From the NCBI RefSeq assembly GCF_937890665.1, contig NZ_CALADU010000153.1, forward strand, positions 1 to 9,537: a stretch of DNA of 9,537 nucleotides, read 5' to 3'. Made by a program: the position numbers and the translations under genes. Each line of letters begins with the position of its first letter. The first letter of the stretch is position 1. Source of the stretch: an uncultured Subdoligranulum sp. Lineage in GTDB: Bacteria; Bacillota_A; Clostridia; Oscillospirales; Ruminococcaceae. The notes beneath the pieces were generated by a model. It did no database searches. It had not been told where the DNA came from and saw nothing but the letters and a program-made list of their open reading frames with translations. Shown here one piece after another: positions 1 through 5,722 of this stretch.

Positions 1-516
1 GCAGCCGGTTTCAGCGTTGGAGTAATTGCACAGCCGGGTATGCCGTCCCCCCGCCATCTCGGGCACCGGCGTGCGAAAGCGGGGCCCGCCGGGCGCCCGG
101 CGGCCGGCATGGGCCAGAAATTCCTGATAACTGCGCTCAGTGGAAAGCCAGCGGGTCTGACTGGCAGGATCGTCCTCCAGCTTTCCGCCTTCGGTGAACA
201 GATGCTGTTTGCCGCTGTGGATGCATTCGCGGCCGCTGGCTTCCATCATGCCGTACAGGTGGGGTATGCCCTGGTGTACGCACCCCCTCGCGGCGTCGGC
301 AGCGAACCAGGGGTTGATCCGGCTGCCGTTGGTGTTGGGGCACAGACCGGTGAACAATGCGCCCCTGGCAGGGCCGCAGAGGGGGGACGCGCAGTAGGCA
401 CGGTCAAAGGTGATGCCTTCTGCCGCGATGGCGTCGATGTTTGGCGTATACCCCTTCCCCAAAACATCCCAGCGCAGCTGGTCCGCTACGATCATGATCA
501 GATGTGTCTGTTTCAT
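1..516 (-). CDS. Sulfatase (S1-type, formylglycine-dependent), N-terminal part, cut by window edge
   Basis: Hydrolyses sulfate esters, probably on a sugar. Only the first 172 codons lie in the window; the C-terminal half is beyond base 1. The protein starts directly with the core fold (MKQTHLIMIVADQLRWD), including metal-ligand candidate Asp11, and continues with the usual TPNIDAIAAEG segment. The sulfatase signature C-x-P-x-R is present as Cys47-Gly-Pro-Ala-Arg51 followed by GALFTG; Cys47 would be oxidised to formylglycine by a maturase not seen here. There is no signal peptide, so the enzyme is probably cytoplasmic. The ATG at 516-514 follows AGAGG, which overlaps the TAA stop of the GH88 gene; the gap is 14 nt, so the two are very likely cotranscribed. 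Known of the family: neighbours of GH88 often desulfate uronic-acid oligosaccharides. The exact substrate cannot be read from this fragment. Confidence 0.9.
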   Translation of the reverse strand, partial: MKQTHLIMIVADQLRWDVLGKGYTPNIDAIAAEGITFDRAYCASPLCGPARGALFTGLCPNTNGSRINPWFAADAARGCVHQGIPHLYGMMEASGRECIHSGKQHLFTEGGKLEDDPASQTRWLSTERSYQEFLAHAGRRAPGGPRFRTPVPEMAGGRHTRLCNYSNAETGC

Positions 517-530
517 GGTATATCGCCTCT

Positions 531-1652
531 TTAAAACAGCCCGGGCAGGCCCTTCCATTTGCCCAGCGCCTCTACAAAGAAGAAGTCGCCGTAGATGATG
601 GGAACGTTGATATGGCGCCGGGCGGGGTAGCTGACGGTACCGGCACGGATGATCCCCTGGGTGCTGTCATCAAAACAGGCGTAGTGTTCCGACAGACTCT
701 GCAGGATCTCCAGGGCGCAGTTGGTAAAGAAGGTTTTTTCCTCCGGGTCCCGTGTCAGGGCGGCGATCTCCAGCATGCCGCTGGCGGCGCAGCTGGCGGC
801 GGAACTGTCACGCGCTTCGCGTTCCTCCCCTTCTGCGCAGAAATCCCAGTAGGGGATCTTGTCATCGGGCAGCGCAGACCAGAAAGTGTGCGCCACCTTT
901 CTGGCCGCATCCAGATAACGCGTGCAGCCGGTTTCCCGGTAGGAGATGGCCATGCCATAGATCGCCCAGGCTTGCCCGCGGGACCAGACAGAATCCGGCC
1001 CTTTCCCCTGCCCGCCCAGATTTTCGATCTTGCGCCCGGTTTCGGGATCAAAGCGCACGATGTGGGGGACGGTACCGTCGGGGCGCAGGAAGCTTTCCAG
1101 GACGGTGTCGGCGTGGGCCATGGCGATTTGACGGAACCGGGGGTCGTGAAGTTCCCGGGAAGCCCAGTACAGCAGCGAAATGTTCATCATGCAGTCGATG
1201 ATGGCCCAGCCCTGGCTGTCGGCGTAGACCTCGTCGTTCCAGGCACGCAGGAAGCGGCCGTTCAGGTTGAAGCGCCCCATCAGGTGGCTGGCCGCCTTCA
1301 ACCCCCGCGCACGTGCGGCTTGGCAGCCGGTTTTCCGGTAGTGGGCCACAGCGGTGGGCATCCACATAAAGCCCACATCGTGGTGGATGTGCAGATATTC
1401 ATCCAGCGGAACGTCCAGTGCCGTTTCCAGTTCGCAGGCGGTTTCCAGCAGCTTGGGGTCGTGGGTTTCGCGGTAGGCCAGCCACAACAGGCCGCCCCAG
1501 AACCCGCCGGTCCAAAAGCTGGGCTTTTCCCGGTCATATTCTCCGTGGGGGCCGTTGGCCACATGAGGAAAAGCCACCCCGATCGAGTCACAATTCCGCC
1601 GGATTTTTTTCAGCGAAGCAGTATAGGCGCGTTCCAGTACAGTGGGATCCAT
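531..1652 (-). CDS. ugl: GH88 unsaturated glucuronyl hydrolase (cytoplasmic)
   Basis: Removes the 4,5-unsaturated uronic acid left at the non-reducing end of oligosaccharides cut by polysaccharide lyases, by hydrating the double bond. I place the start at the ATG at 1652-1650 (373 residues), because AAGGAGG lies 8 nt upstream of it; an ATG 24 nt further up (1676) has no such site. GH88 landmarks are clear: HHDVGFMW with Asp92, GWAIIDCMMNISLLYW with Asp153, and SRGQAWAIYGMA near residue 225-235. The two Asp correspond well in position to Asp88 and Asp149 of the Bacillus GL1 enzyme. Length fits the family (about 370-400). No signal peptide is seen, so it acts inside the cell. The gene lies 3' of the importer genes, behind a hairpin terminator, and its stop overlaps the sulfatase RBS. 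GH105 (YteR-like rhamnogalacturonyl hydrolase) is the alternative, but the motif set favours GH88. Confidence 0.92.
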   Translation of the reverse strand: MDPTVLERAYTASLKKIRRNCDSIGVAFPHVANGPHGEYDREKPSFWTGGFWGGLLWLAYRETHDPKLLETACELETALDVPLDEYLHIHHDVGFMWMPTAVAHYRKTGCQAARARGLKAASHLMGRFNLNGRFLRAWNDEVYADSQGWAIIDCMMNISLLYWASRELHDPRFRQIAMAHADTVLESFLRPDGTVPHIVRFDPETGRKIENLGGQGKGPDSVWSRGQAWAIYGMAISYRETGCTRYLDAARKVAHTFWSALPDDKIPYWDFCAEGEEREARDSSAASCAASGMLEIAALTRDPEEKTFFTNCALEILQSLSEHYACFDDSTQGIIRAGTVSYPARRHINVPIIYGDFFFVEALGKWKGLPGLF

Positions 1653-1689
1653 TATCGTATCCTCCTTCTTAAACATAAGGGCTTCATGG

Positions 1690-1722
1690 AAAAAGGCGGG
1701 GAAACAGGTTCCCCGCCTTTTT
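1690..1722 (-). terminator. Hairpin terminator inside the operon, between binding protein and GH88 genes
   Basis: A perfect 14-bp stem (arms 1690-1703 and 1709-1722) with a 5-base loop has a GGCGGGG/CCCCGCC core. The T5 run that would be the U-tract forms one end of the stem, with A5 on the other arm. It begins 18 nt past the binding-protein stop and ends only 23 nt before the GH88 Shine-Dalgarno, so no promoter fits after it. Transcripts for GH88 and sulfatase must therefore read through it. Likely roles are partial termination and protection of the 3' end of the importer message. Confidence 0.88.
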
Positions 1723-1739
1723 GTGCCGATTTTCCCTGC

Positions 1740-3335
1740 TCAGTTTGCCATATAGCGGTCGTAAGCGGCCTGGTTGATCTCGATGGCACGTTCAATGCCC
1801 TTGTCCTTCAGCGACTGGATGAAAGCGTCGTAGGTGGAAGCAAAATCTTCGGAACCCAAGACCCACTTTTGGATCATCTCCGTGACGTAGGGCGTCACAC
1901 TGGACATGATTTTGGTATATTCGGAATCTTCTTCGGTGGTGTACTTCAGTGCCAGTTCGCCGTTCAGCTGCGGGATCGGCGTATAGACGTAGCCGCCCTC
2001 TTCATACATCTTATTGCCTTCTTTGGCAATATCGTTGCTCCAGGCTTCCTCGTAGGCATAGTCCTGGATCATGCCGATGCGGTACTGCACGCCGTAGTTG
2101 CGCAGTTCGCTCAGTGCGGTTTTGTCGGTATTCATGATCGCGTCGGTATACTGGATGCTGCCGTCTTCATTGCGGGTGTAGGTCACGCCTTCCACGCCGT
2201 AGTTGCACAGGTCGTTGCCAACGTCAGTGAACCAGAAATCGAAGTATTTGATGGCCGCCACGGGGTCCTCACACTGGGCGGAAATGCCCCAGCCCGGGTT
2301 GCCCACGCGGCTGGTGTGGGCAATGCGTTCGCCATTCTGGTTTTCGACCGGCGCAATGGGCAGGAAAGAGAACCCGGGAATGGCCTCGGCCAGTTTGTCG
2401 TTATACTCGGCGTTGCTGCTGAACCAGTCGTTGCAGTAGCCGCCCTGATTGGCGCCCAGCAGTACGTCACGGGCATTGGAGCCGCGGGTGAACCATTCGG
2501 GGTCGATCAGCCCCTCGGCGTACCACTTCACAGCATTTTCCATGGCCAGTTTGAACTCGTCTTCCATCGGCCCGTAGGTGATCTTGCCGTCACGGACATA
2601 GAAATCCTCATGAGCGTCCCAAAGGTTCAGTACGTCGTTGAAACTCTTGGTCCCCTGGCGGCTGAAGAAGGGGATTTCATCCTTCAATCCGTTTCCGTTC
2701 GGGTCCTGCTCGCGGAAAGCCTTCAGCACGGTATACAATTCATCTACGGTGTTCGGAACTTCCAGATTCAGCTTTTCCAGCCAATCCATGCGGATAAAAT
2801 CGCCTTCGGCCACGTCAATGCTTTGCAGTTTCGGGATAACGTAGATGTTGCCGTCTTCCGCAGTGGCGATCTTGCGGAACTCGTCATTTTCTTCCAGGAC
2901 CTGTTTCAGATGAGGCGCATACTCGTCGATCAGGTCGTTCAGGGGGATCAGGCCGCCGTCATGGCCCAGCTTTTCCAGGTCGGACATATTGACGTAACTG
3001 ATGATATCCGCCAGATTGCCCGAGGAGAGCATCAGGTTGAAGGCCGTTGTTTCGTCGGAACTGCTCTGGGAAACGCTGCTCTCGAGGCTGACGTTGGTCA
3101 ATTTGGCAGCTTCCTGGAACACCGCCCAGGAGGGGTCGAAGGTGATATTGTCGAAGATGTCAAAGAAAGTGAAGGTGATGGGCTCTTCCGAGCACAGATA
3201 CTGGCTGTCGGCGCTGGCTGTGCTGCCGGACGACGTCTCCGAACTGGTGGTGGAGCCGGCCGCCGGTGCGCCGCAGCCGGTGAGAAGCAGCGCGGCAGCC
3301 AACATGGCAGAAAGTGCGGAACGTGTTTTTTTCAT
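1740..3335 (-). CDS. Extracellular solute-binding lipoprotein of an LplA/YtcQ-type ABC sugar importer
   Basis: Captures an oligosaccharide outside the membrane and hands it to the two permeases encoded just upstream. The 531-residue protein starts with a lipoprotein signal (MKKTRSALSAMLAAALLLTG) and lipobox Leu18-Thr-Gly-Cys21, followed by a Ser/Thr/Gly-rich linker to about residue 44. Residues 211-220 read DPNGNGLKDE, the calcium-loop-like motif typical of the large (about 500-560 residue) family 1 binding proteins of the LipO/YtcQ group. The start is supported by AAGGAGG 6 nt before the ATG. It is the third gene of the operon, separated from the upstream permease by 72 nt and followed by a terminator hairpin. 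Given the adjacent GH88 enzyme and sulfatase, the ligand is probably an unsaturated, perhaps sulfated, uronate-containing oligosaccharide; that is inference. Confidence 0.93.
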   Translation of the reverse strand: MKKTRSALSAMLAAALLLTGCGAPAAGSTTSSETSSGSTASADSQYLCSEEPITFTFFDIFDNITFDPSWAVFQEAAKLTNVSLESSVSQSSSDETTAFNLMLSSGNLADIISYVNMSDLEKLGHDGGLIPLNDLIDEYAPHLKQVLEENDEFRKIATAEDGNIYVIPKLQSIDVAEGDFIRMDWLEKLNLEVPNTVDELYTVLKAFREQDPNGNGLKDEIPFFSRQGTKSFNDVLNLWDAHEDFYVRDGKITYGPMEDEFKLAMENAVKWYAEGLIDPEWFTRGSNARDVLLGANQGGYCNDWFSSNAEYNDKLAEAIPGFSFLPIAPVENQNGERIAHTSRVGNPGWGISAQCEDPVAAIKYFDFWFTDVGNDLCNYGVEGVTYTRNEDGSIQYTDAIMNTDKTALSELRNYGVQYRIGMIQDYAYEEAWSNDIAKEGNKMYEEGGYVYTPIPQLNGELALKYTTEEDSEYTKIMSSVTPYVTEMIQKWVLGSEDFASTYDAFIQSLKDKGIERAIEINQAAYDRYMAN

Positions 3336-3370
3336 GTTTTTCCTCCTTGTGTATGTGTGGTTATGATCGT

Positions 3371-3389
3371 ATCAGAAAACAACTCTGAT
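3371..3389 (-). other. Small hairpin in the permease-binding protein gap
   Basis: The 72-nt gap between the LplC-type permease and the binding-protein gene holds a short inverted repeat, ATCAGA (3371-3376) and TCTGAT (3384-3389), with a 7-base loop. No T-run follows it, so it is not a convincing terminator. It could mark an mRNA processing or stability site that lets the binding protein be made in excess, but a 6-bp stem can also arise by chance. Confidence 0.3.
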
Positions 3390-3407
3390 GGAGCCGGAAG
3401 CGAGCGA

Positions 3408-4301
3408 TCACCCCTTGACCGCGCCCAGGGTAGCGCCGGATTTAAAGTAACGTTGTACATAAGGGTAGGCGATGAGCATGGGAACGATGGCCAGAATGAT
3501 GACCGCGTAGATGATGGTATCGGGGCTGGTGGCGGAAGCCGGTGTGATGATGGCTGCCTCCTCTGCACCGGCCACACGGTCTACCAGCAGTTTTTTCAGC
3601 ATGACCTGCAAGGGGATCTTGGAATCATCGTTGAGGATGTTCATGGCCCAGAAGTAGTTGTTCCAGCGGTTGACCGCGTAGAAGGTCCCCACCGTGACCA
3701 GTGCGGGTTTGGATAGCGGCAGATAAATGGACCAGAAGATCCGAATGTTGCTGGCGCCGTCGATCAGGGCGGCTTCCTCTAAGGAATCCGGCAGCTGCTC
3801 AAAGAAGCTGCGCAGGATGATCAGGTTGTAAGCGTTGATGGCAAAGGCCAGCAGGATGGTGATGCGTTTGTCCAGCATATTGTAGTTGCGCAGGGTCAGG
3901 TACAGCGGGATCATACCGGCCTGGAACCACAGGGTGAAGGCGACCAGCAGCGTGAAAAATTTGCGTGCGATCAAGCGTTTTTTGGACAGCGCATAGGCCA
4001 TGGTGGCGGTGAAGAACATGTTGAAAATCACGCCGAACACGGTATAGAAGATCGTATTGCCGTAGGCCGTCCACAGGCCGTCCATCTGGAATGCGGCCTT
4101 GAAACTCTCCAATGTAAAACCCTTGACGGTGAACAGGACCTCGCCGGACTGTACTGCAAAGGGATTGCTGACGGAGCAGATCAGGATATAATAGATGGGA
4201 TAAACGGAAACGAGGATGATCAGCACGCACAGGATGCTGGCGGCGATCTCAAAGGCAAGTTCACCTTTGGCGCGGGGAATCTTGTGTTTTGTATGGGTCA
4301 T
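3408..4301 (-). CDS. Carbohydrate ABC transporter permease, LplC/YtcP (MalG-like) type
   Basis: One of the two membrane subunits of the importer. The 297-residue protein has hydrophobic segments near residues 19-42, 84-105, 115-135, 146-165 and 265-282, the pattern of MalG-type permeases with six helices. The cytoplasmic EAA loop, which docks the ATPase, is visible at about residues 174-200 (LEEAALIDGAS followed by LPLSKP). The C-terminus QRYFKSGATLGAVKG is characteristic of the LplC/YtcP group. The ATG at 4301 follows AAGGAGG with 7 nt spacing, and that site overlaps the TAA stop of the upstream permease (12 nt gap), which suggests translational coupling. No ATP-binding subunit is encoded in the window; this transporter group commonly shares an MsmX-like ATPase. 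Confidence 0.94.
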   Translation of the reverse strand: MTHTKHKIPRAKGELAFEIAASILCVLIILVSVYPIYYILICSVSNPFAVQSGEVLFTVKGFTLESFKAAFQMDGLWTAYGNTIFYTVFGVIFNMFFTATMAYALSKKRLIARKFFTLLVAFTLWFQAGMIPLYLTLRNYNMLDKRITILLAFAINAYNLIILRSFFEQLPDSLEEAALIDGASNIRIFWSIYLPLSKPALVTVGTFYAVNRWNNYFWAMNILNDDSKIPLQVMLKKLLVDRVAGAEEAAIITPASATSPDTIIYAVIILAIVPMLIAYPYVQRYFKSGATLGAVKG

Positions 4302-4313
4302 GGGGAGTCCTCC

Positions 4314-5300
4314 TTACCAAAGCGCGGTTTCCGACACTTTTTTGCTGATCTTGTTGGAAAGGACCACCAGGACCAGTGCAATCAGCGATTCAAACAGACC
4401 GGCGGCAGTAGCCAGGCCGAAATTCTGCTCCATCAGGCCGGTGCGGTACACATAGGTGCCGATGACGTCGGCTGTCTCGTAAGTAGCAGGCTGGTACAGC
4501 AGCAACACGGCCTCGTAGCTGACCTTGACGAGCTTGCCGATCTGCAGGATGAACATTGTAACGATGGTGGGCATCAGGCCGGGGAGCGTGACGTAGCGGA
4601 TCTGCTGCCATTTGGAAGCGCCGTCCACCTTGGCGGCTTCGTACAGCTGCCGGTCGATCCCCATAAGGGCGGCGACGTATACGATGGCGTTGAATCCCGT
4701 CTCGCGCCACATCATCATAATCGTATAGATTGGCCGGAAGGCATCGGGATCCACCATGAAGTAGTGTTCCTCAAGCCCGAGGCTGCGCAGGATGATATTG
4801 ATCAACCCGGTACTGGGGGAGCAGAAACTCAGCACCATGCCGCAGACGACCACCAGGGAGATAAAATATGGGATAAAGGTGACGGTCTGCGTGATCCTGC
4901 TGAGGAAGCGATTGCGCATTTCCGTAAGAAGAATCGCCAAAATGATGGGGGCGGGAAAGCAGAACACGATGTTGTAAAGGCTCAGCATCAGCGTGTTTTT
5001 GACCACCCGCACGAAAACGTCGTCGGTAACAAAATCAATGAAATTCTGCAGGCCGACCCATTCACTGCCCGCGATCCCTTTCCAAACGTTGTAGTCCTGG
5101 AAAGCGATAACCAAGCCGCCCATAGGAACATAGGCAAACAGGATAAACCAAATCAGACCGGGAAGAAGAAGGAGATACAGATCCCAGTCTTTCCGAAAAC
5201 GAACCCCTATCCCGTTTTTGCGCAGGGCATCCTGCTGGATCGCTTCGGAAGGGGAGCGCGGCCTTTTTTTACTGCGTAGTGCGAATTTCAAAAGAGTCAC
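4314..5300 (-). CDS. Carbohydrate ABC transporter permease, LplB (MalF-like) type; first gene of the operon
   Basis: Partner permease of the importer. The protein (328 residues from a GTG start) has a basic N-terminal tail, then WDLYLLLLPGLIWFILFAYVPMG as the first membrane helix (about 39-62), the order and sequence typical of LplB-type permeases. The EAA loop lies at about residues 220-243 (YEAAKVDGAS followed by TLPGLMP). Start choice is uncertain: GTG at 5300 has GGAAAGG directly abutting it with no spacing, whereas a TTG at 5291 (residue 4) lies 9 nt from the same site and is better placed. Neither choice changes the domains. It is the first gene behind a good sigma-A promoter (5353-5381), about 50 nt from the predicted transcript start. 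The stop codon is embedded in the RBS of the next permease. Confidence 0.93.
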   Translation of the reverse strand: MTLLKFALRSKKRPRSPSEAIQQDALRKNGIGVRFRKDWDLYLLLLPGLIWFILFAYVPMGGLVIAFQDYNVWKGIAGSEWVGLQNFIDFVTDDVFVRVVKNTLMLSLYNIVFCFPAPIILAILLTEMRNRFLSRITQTVTFIPYFISLVVVCGMVLSFCSPSTGLINIILRSLGLEEHYFMVDPDAFRPIYTIMMMWRETGFNAIVYVAALMGIDRQLYEAAKVDGASKWQQIRYVTLPGLMPTIVTMFILQIGKLVKVSYEAVLLLYQPATYETADVIGTYVYRTGLMEQNFGLATAAGLFESLIALVLVVLSNKISKKVSETALW

Positions 5301-5344
5301 CCTTTCCAGTGTGTTGCATTTGGGGCAGAGATGGATCCGCCTGA

Positions 5345-5364
5345 CACGAGGTATTATACCCGTG
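5345..5364. promoter_or_regulatory. Candidate operator: bulged palindrome over the operon -10 box
   Basis: The arms CACG(A)GGTAT and ATACCCGTG are perfect 9-bp inverted complements once a single extra A (5349) is skipped, with T5355 at the centre. The whole -10 hexamer lies inside. A protein bound here would block RNA polymerase. A TATAAT-based palindrome can partly arise by chance, since ATTATA is itself near-symmetric, but the GGT/ACC and CACG/CGTG outer pairs add to it. Confidence 0.4.
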
Positions 5365-5381
5365 GGAGAAAAAAGTGTAAA
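5353..5381 (-). promoter_or_regulatory. Sigma-A promoter of the importer operon
   Basis: Read on the minus strand, TTTACA (5381-5376) and a perfect TATAAT (5358-5353) are separated by 17 bp, one mismatch from the full consensus. The transcript would start near 5346 and reach the LplB-type start after about 50 nt. It points away from the divergent regulator promoter. Confidence 0.8.
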
Positions 5382-5529
5382 TCTTTGCTTTTCTGCGGAA
5401 AATTATTGAATAGACGATGTTATTTTCGCAAAACTTTGTGCAGAATGCCGAGTTCGACGGGGACGGTTTGGGCAATCTGCTTATGAACGGGAAGGGAAAT
5501 ATGGTTTTTTCCAGATGGGGAAAGGAAAT

Positions 5530-5575
5530 TTCAATATAAGAAAAGAGGAAGATCTTCTTGTTTTCCTTCAATATA
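5530..5575. promoter_or_regulatory. Candidate regulator-binding region: imperfect palindrome between direct repeats
   Basis: TTCAATATA occurs at 5530-5538 and again at 5567-5575 in the same orientation, 37 bp apart. Between them lies an imperfect palindrome of 15-bp arms centred at 5552/5553, with core GAAGATCTTC and about 13 of 15 positions able to pair including one G-T. It is 34-79 bp upstream of the regulator -35 box and about 150-195 bp upstream of the operon promoter, a plausible place for an AraC-type activator. There is no T-run, so a terminator is unlikely. Confidence 0.4.
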
Positions 5576-5608
5576 GCAAAGCCGTATGCCGGGGAAAAAG
5601 CATCCGAT

Positions 5609-5637
5609 TTGTAGATCCCGGGCTTTTTTGCTATAAT
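5609..5637 (+). promoter_or_regulatory. Sigma-A promoter of the AraC-type regulator
   Basis: TTGTAG (5609-5614) and a perfect TATAAT (5632-5637) are spaced 17 bp apart. The predicted start is near 5644, inside the first copy of the 24-bp tandem repeat, giving a leader of about 80 nt. Confidence 0.7.
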
Positions 5638-5685
5638 ATAAGTAAAATATGAAAGGCCGTCATAAGTAAAATATGAAAGGCCGTC
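5638..5685. repeat. Perfect tandem duplication of 24 bp at the regulator's transcription start
   Basis: Bases 5638-5661 and 5662-5685 are identical. Each copy runs from ATAAGTAAAATATG to AAAGGCCGTC. The array begins directly after the -10 hexamer and covers the predicted +1 and early leader. Each copy also carries an ATG (5649-5651 and 5673-5675); neither is in frame with the regulator, and the first would give only a six-codon reading frame ending in the second copy. It could be a paired operator, a leader element, or a recent replication-slippage duplication. Confidence 0.95.
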
Positions 5686-5722
5686 CGAGCCGACCAAAGC
5701 GGGAGAAAAGGGGCGGGGCTGT

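Noticed and set aside
504..3716. A very long plus-strand open frame (over 1000 codons) opposite the GH88, binding-protein and permease genes
   Set aside because: It runs antisense to three genes with clear family motifs, has no RBS or domain, and reflects GC-rich third codon positions of the minus-strand genes.
4284..5279. Long plus-strand frame opposite the LplB-type permease
   Set aside because: Antisense to a gene with EAA loop and membrane helices; composition is low-complexity His/Gln/Asp as expected of a shadow frame.
5649..5669. Six-codon leader peptide MKGRHK within the tandem repeat
   Set aside because: No proper RBS spacing, and it is a by-product of the repeat joining; kept only as a remark in the repeat entry.
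5301..5722. Search for a riboswitch, T-box, CRISPR or catabolite-repression (cre) site in the divergent intergenic region
   Set aside because: The two leaders are short (about 50 and 80 nt) without aptamer-like structure, the only repeat is a two-copy tandem without spacers, and no good cre match was seen.
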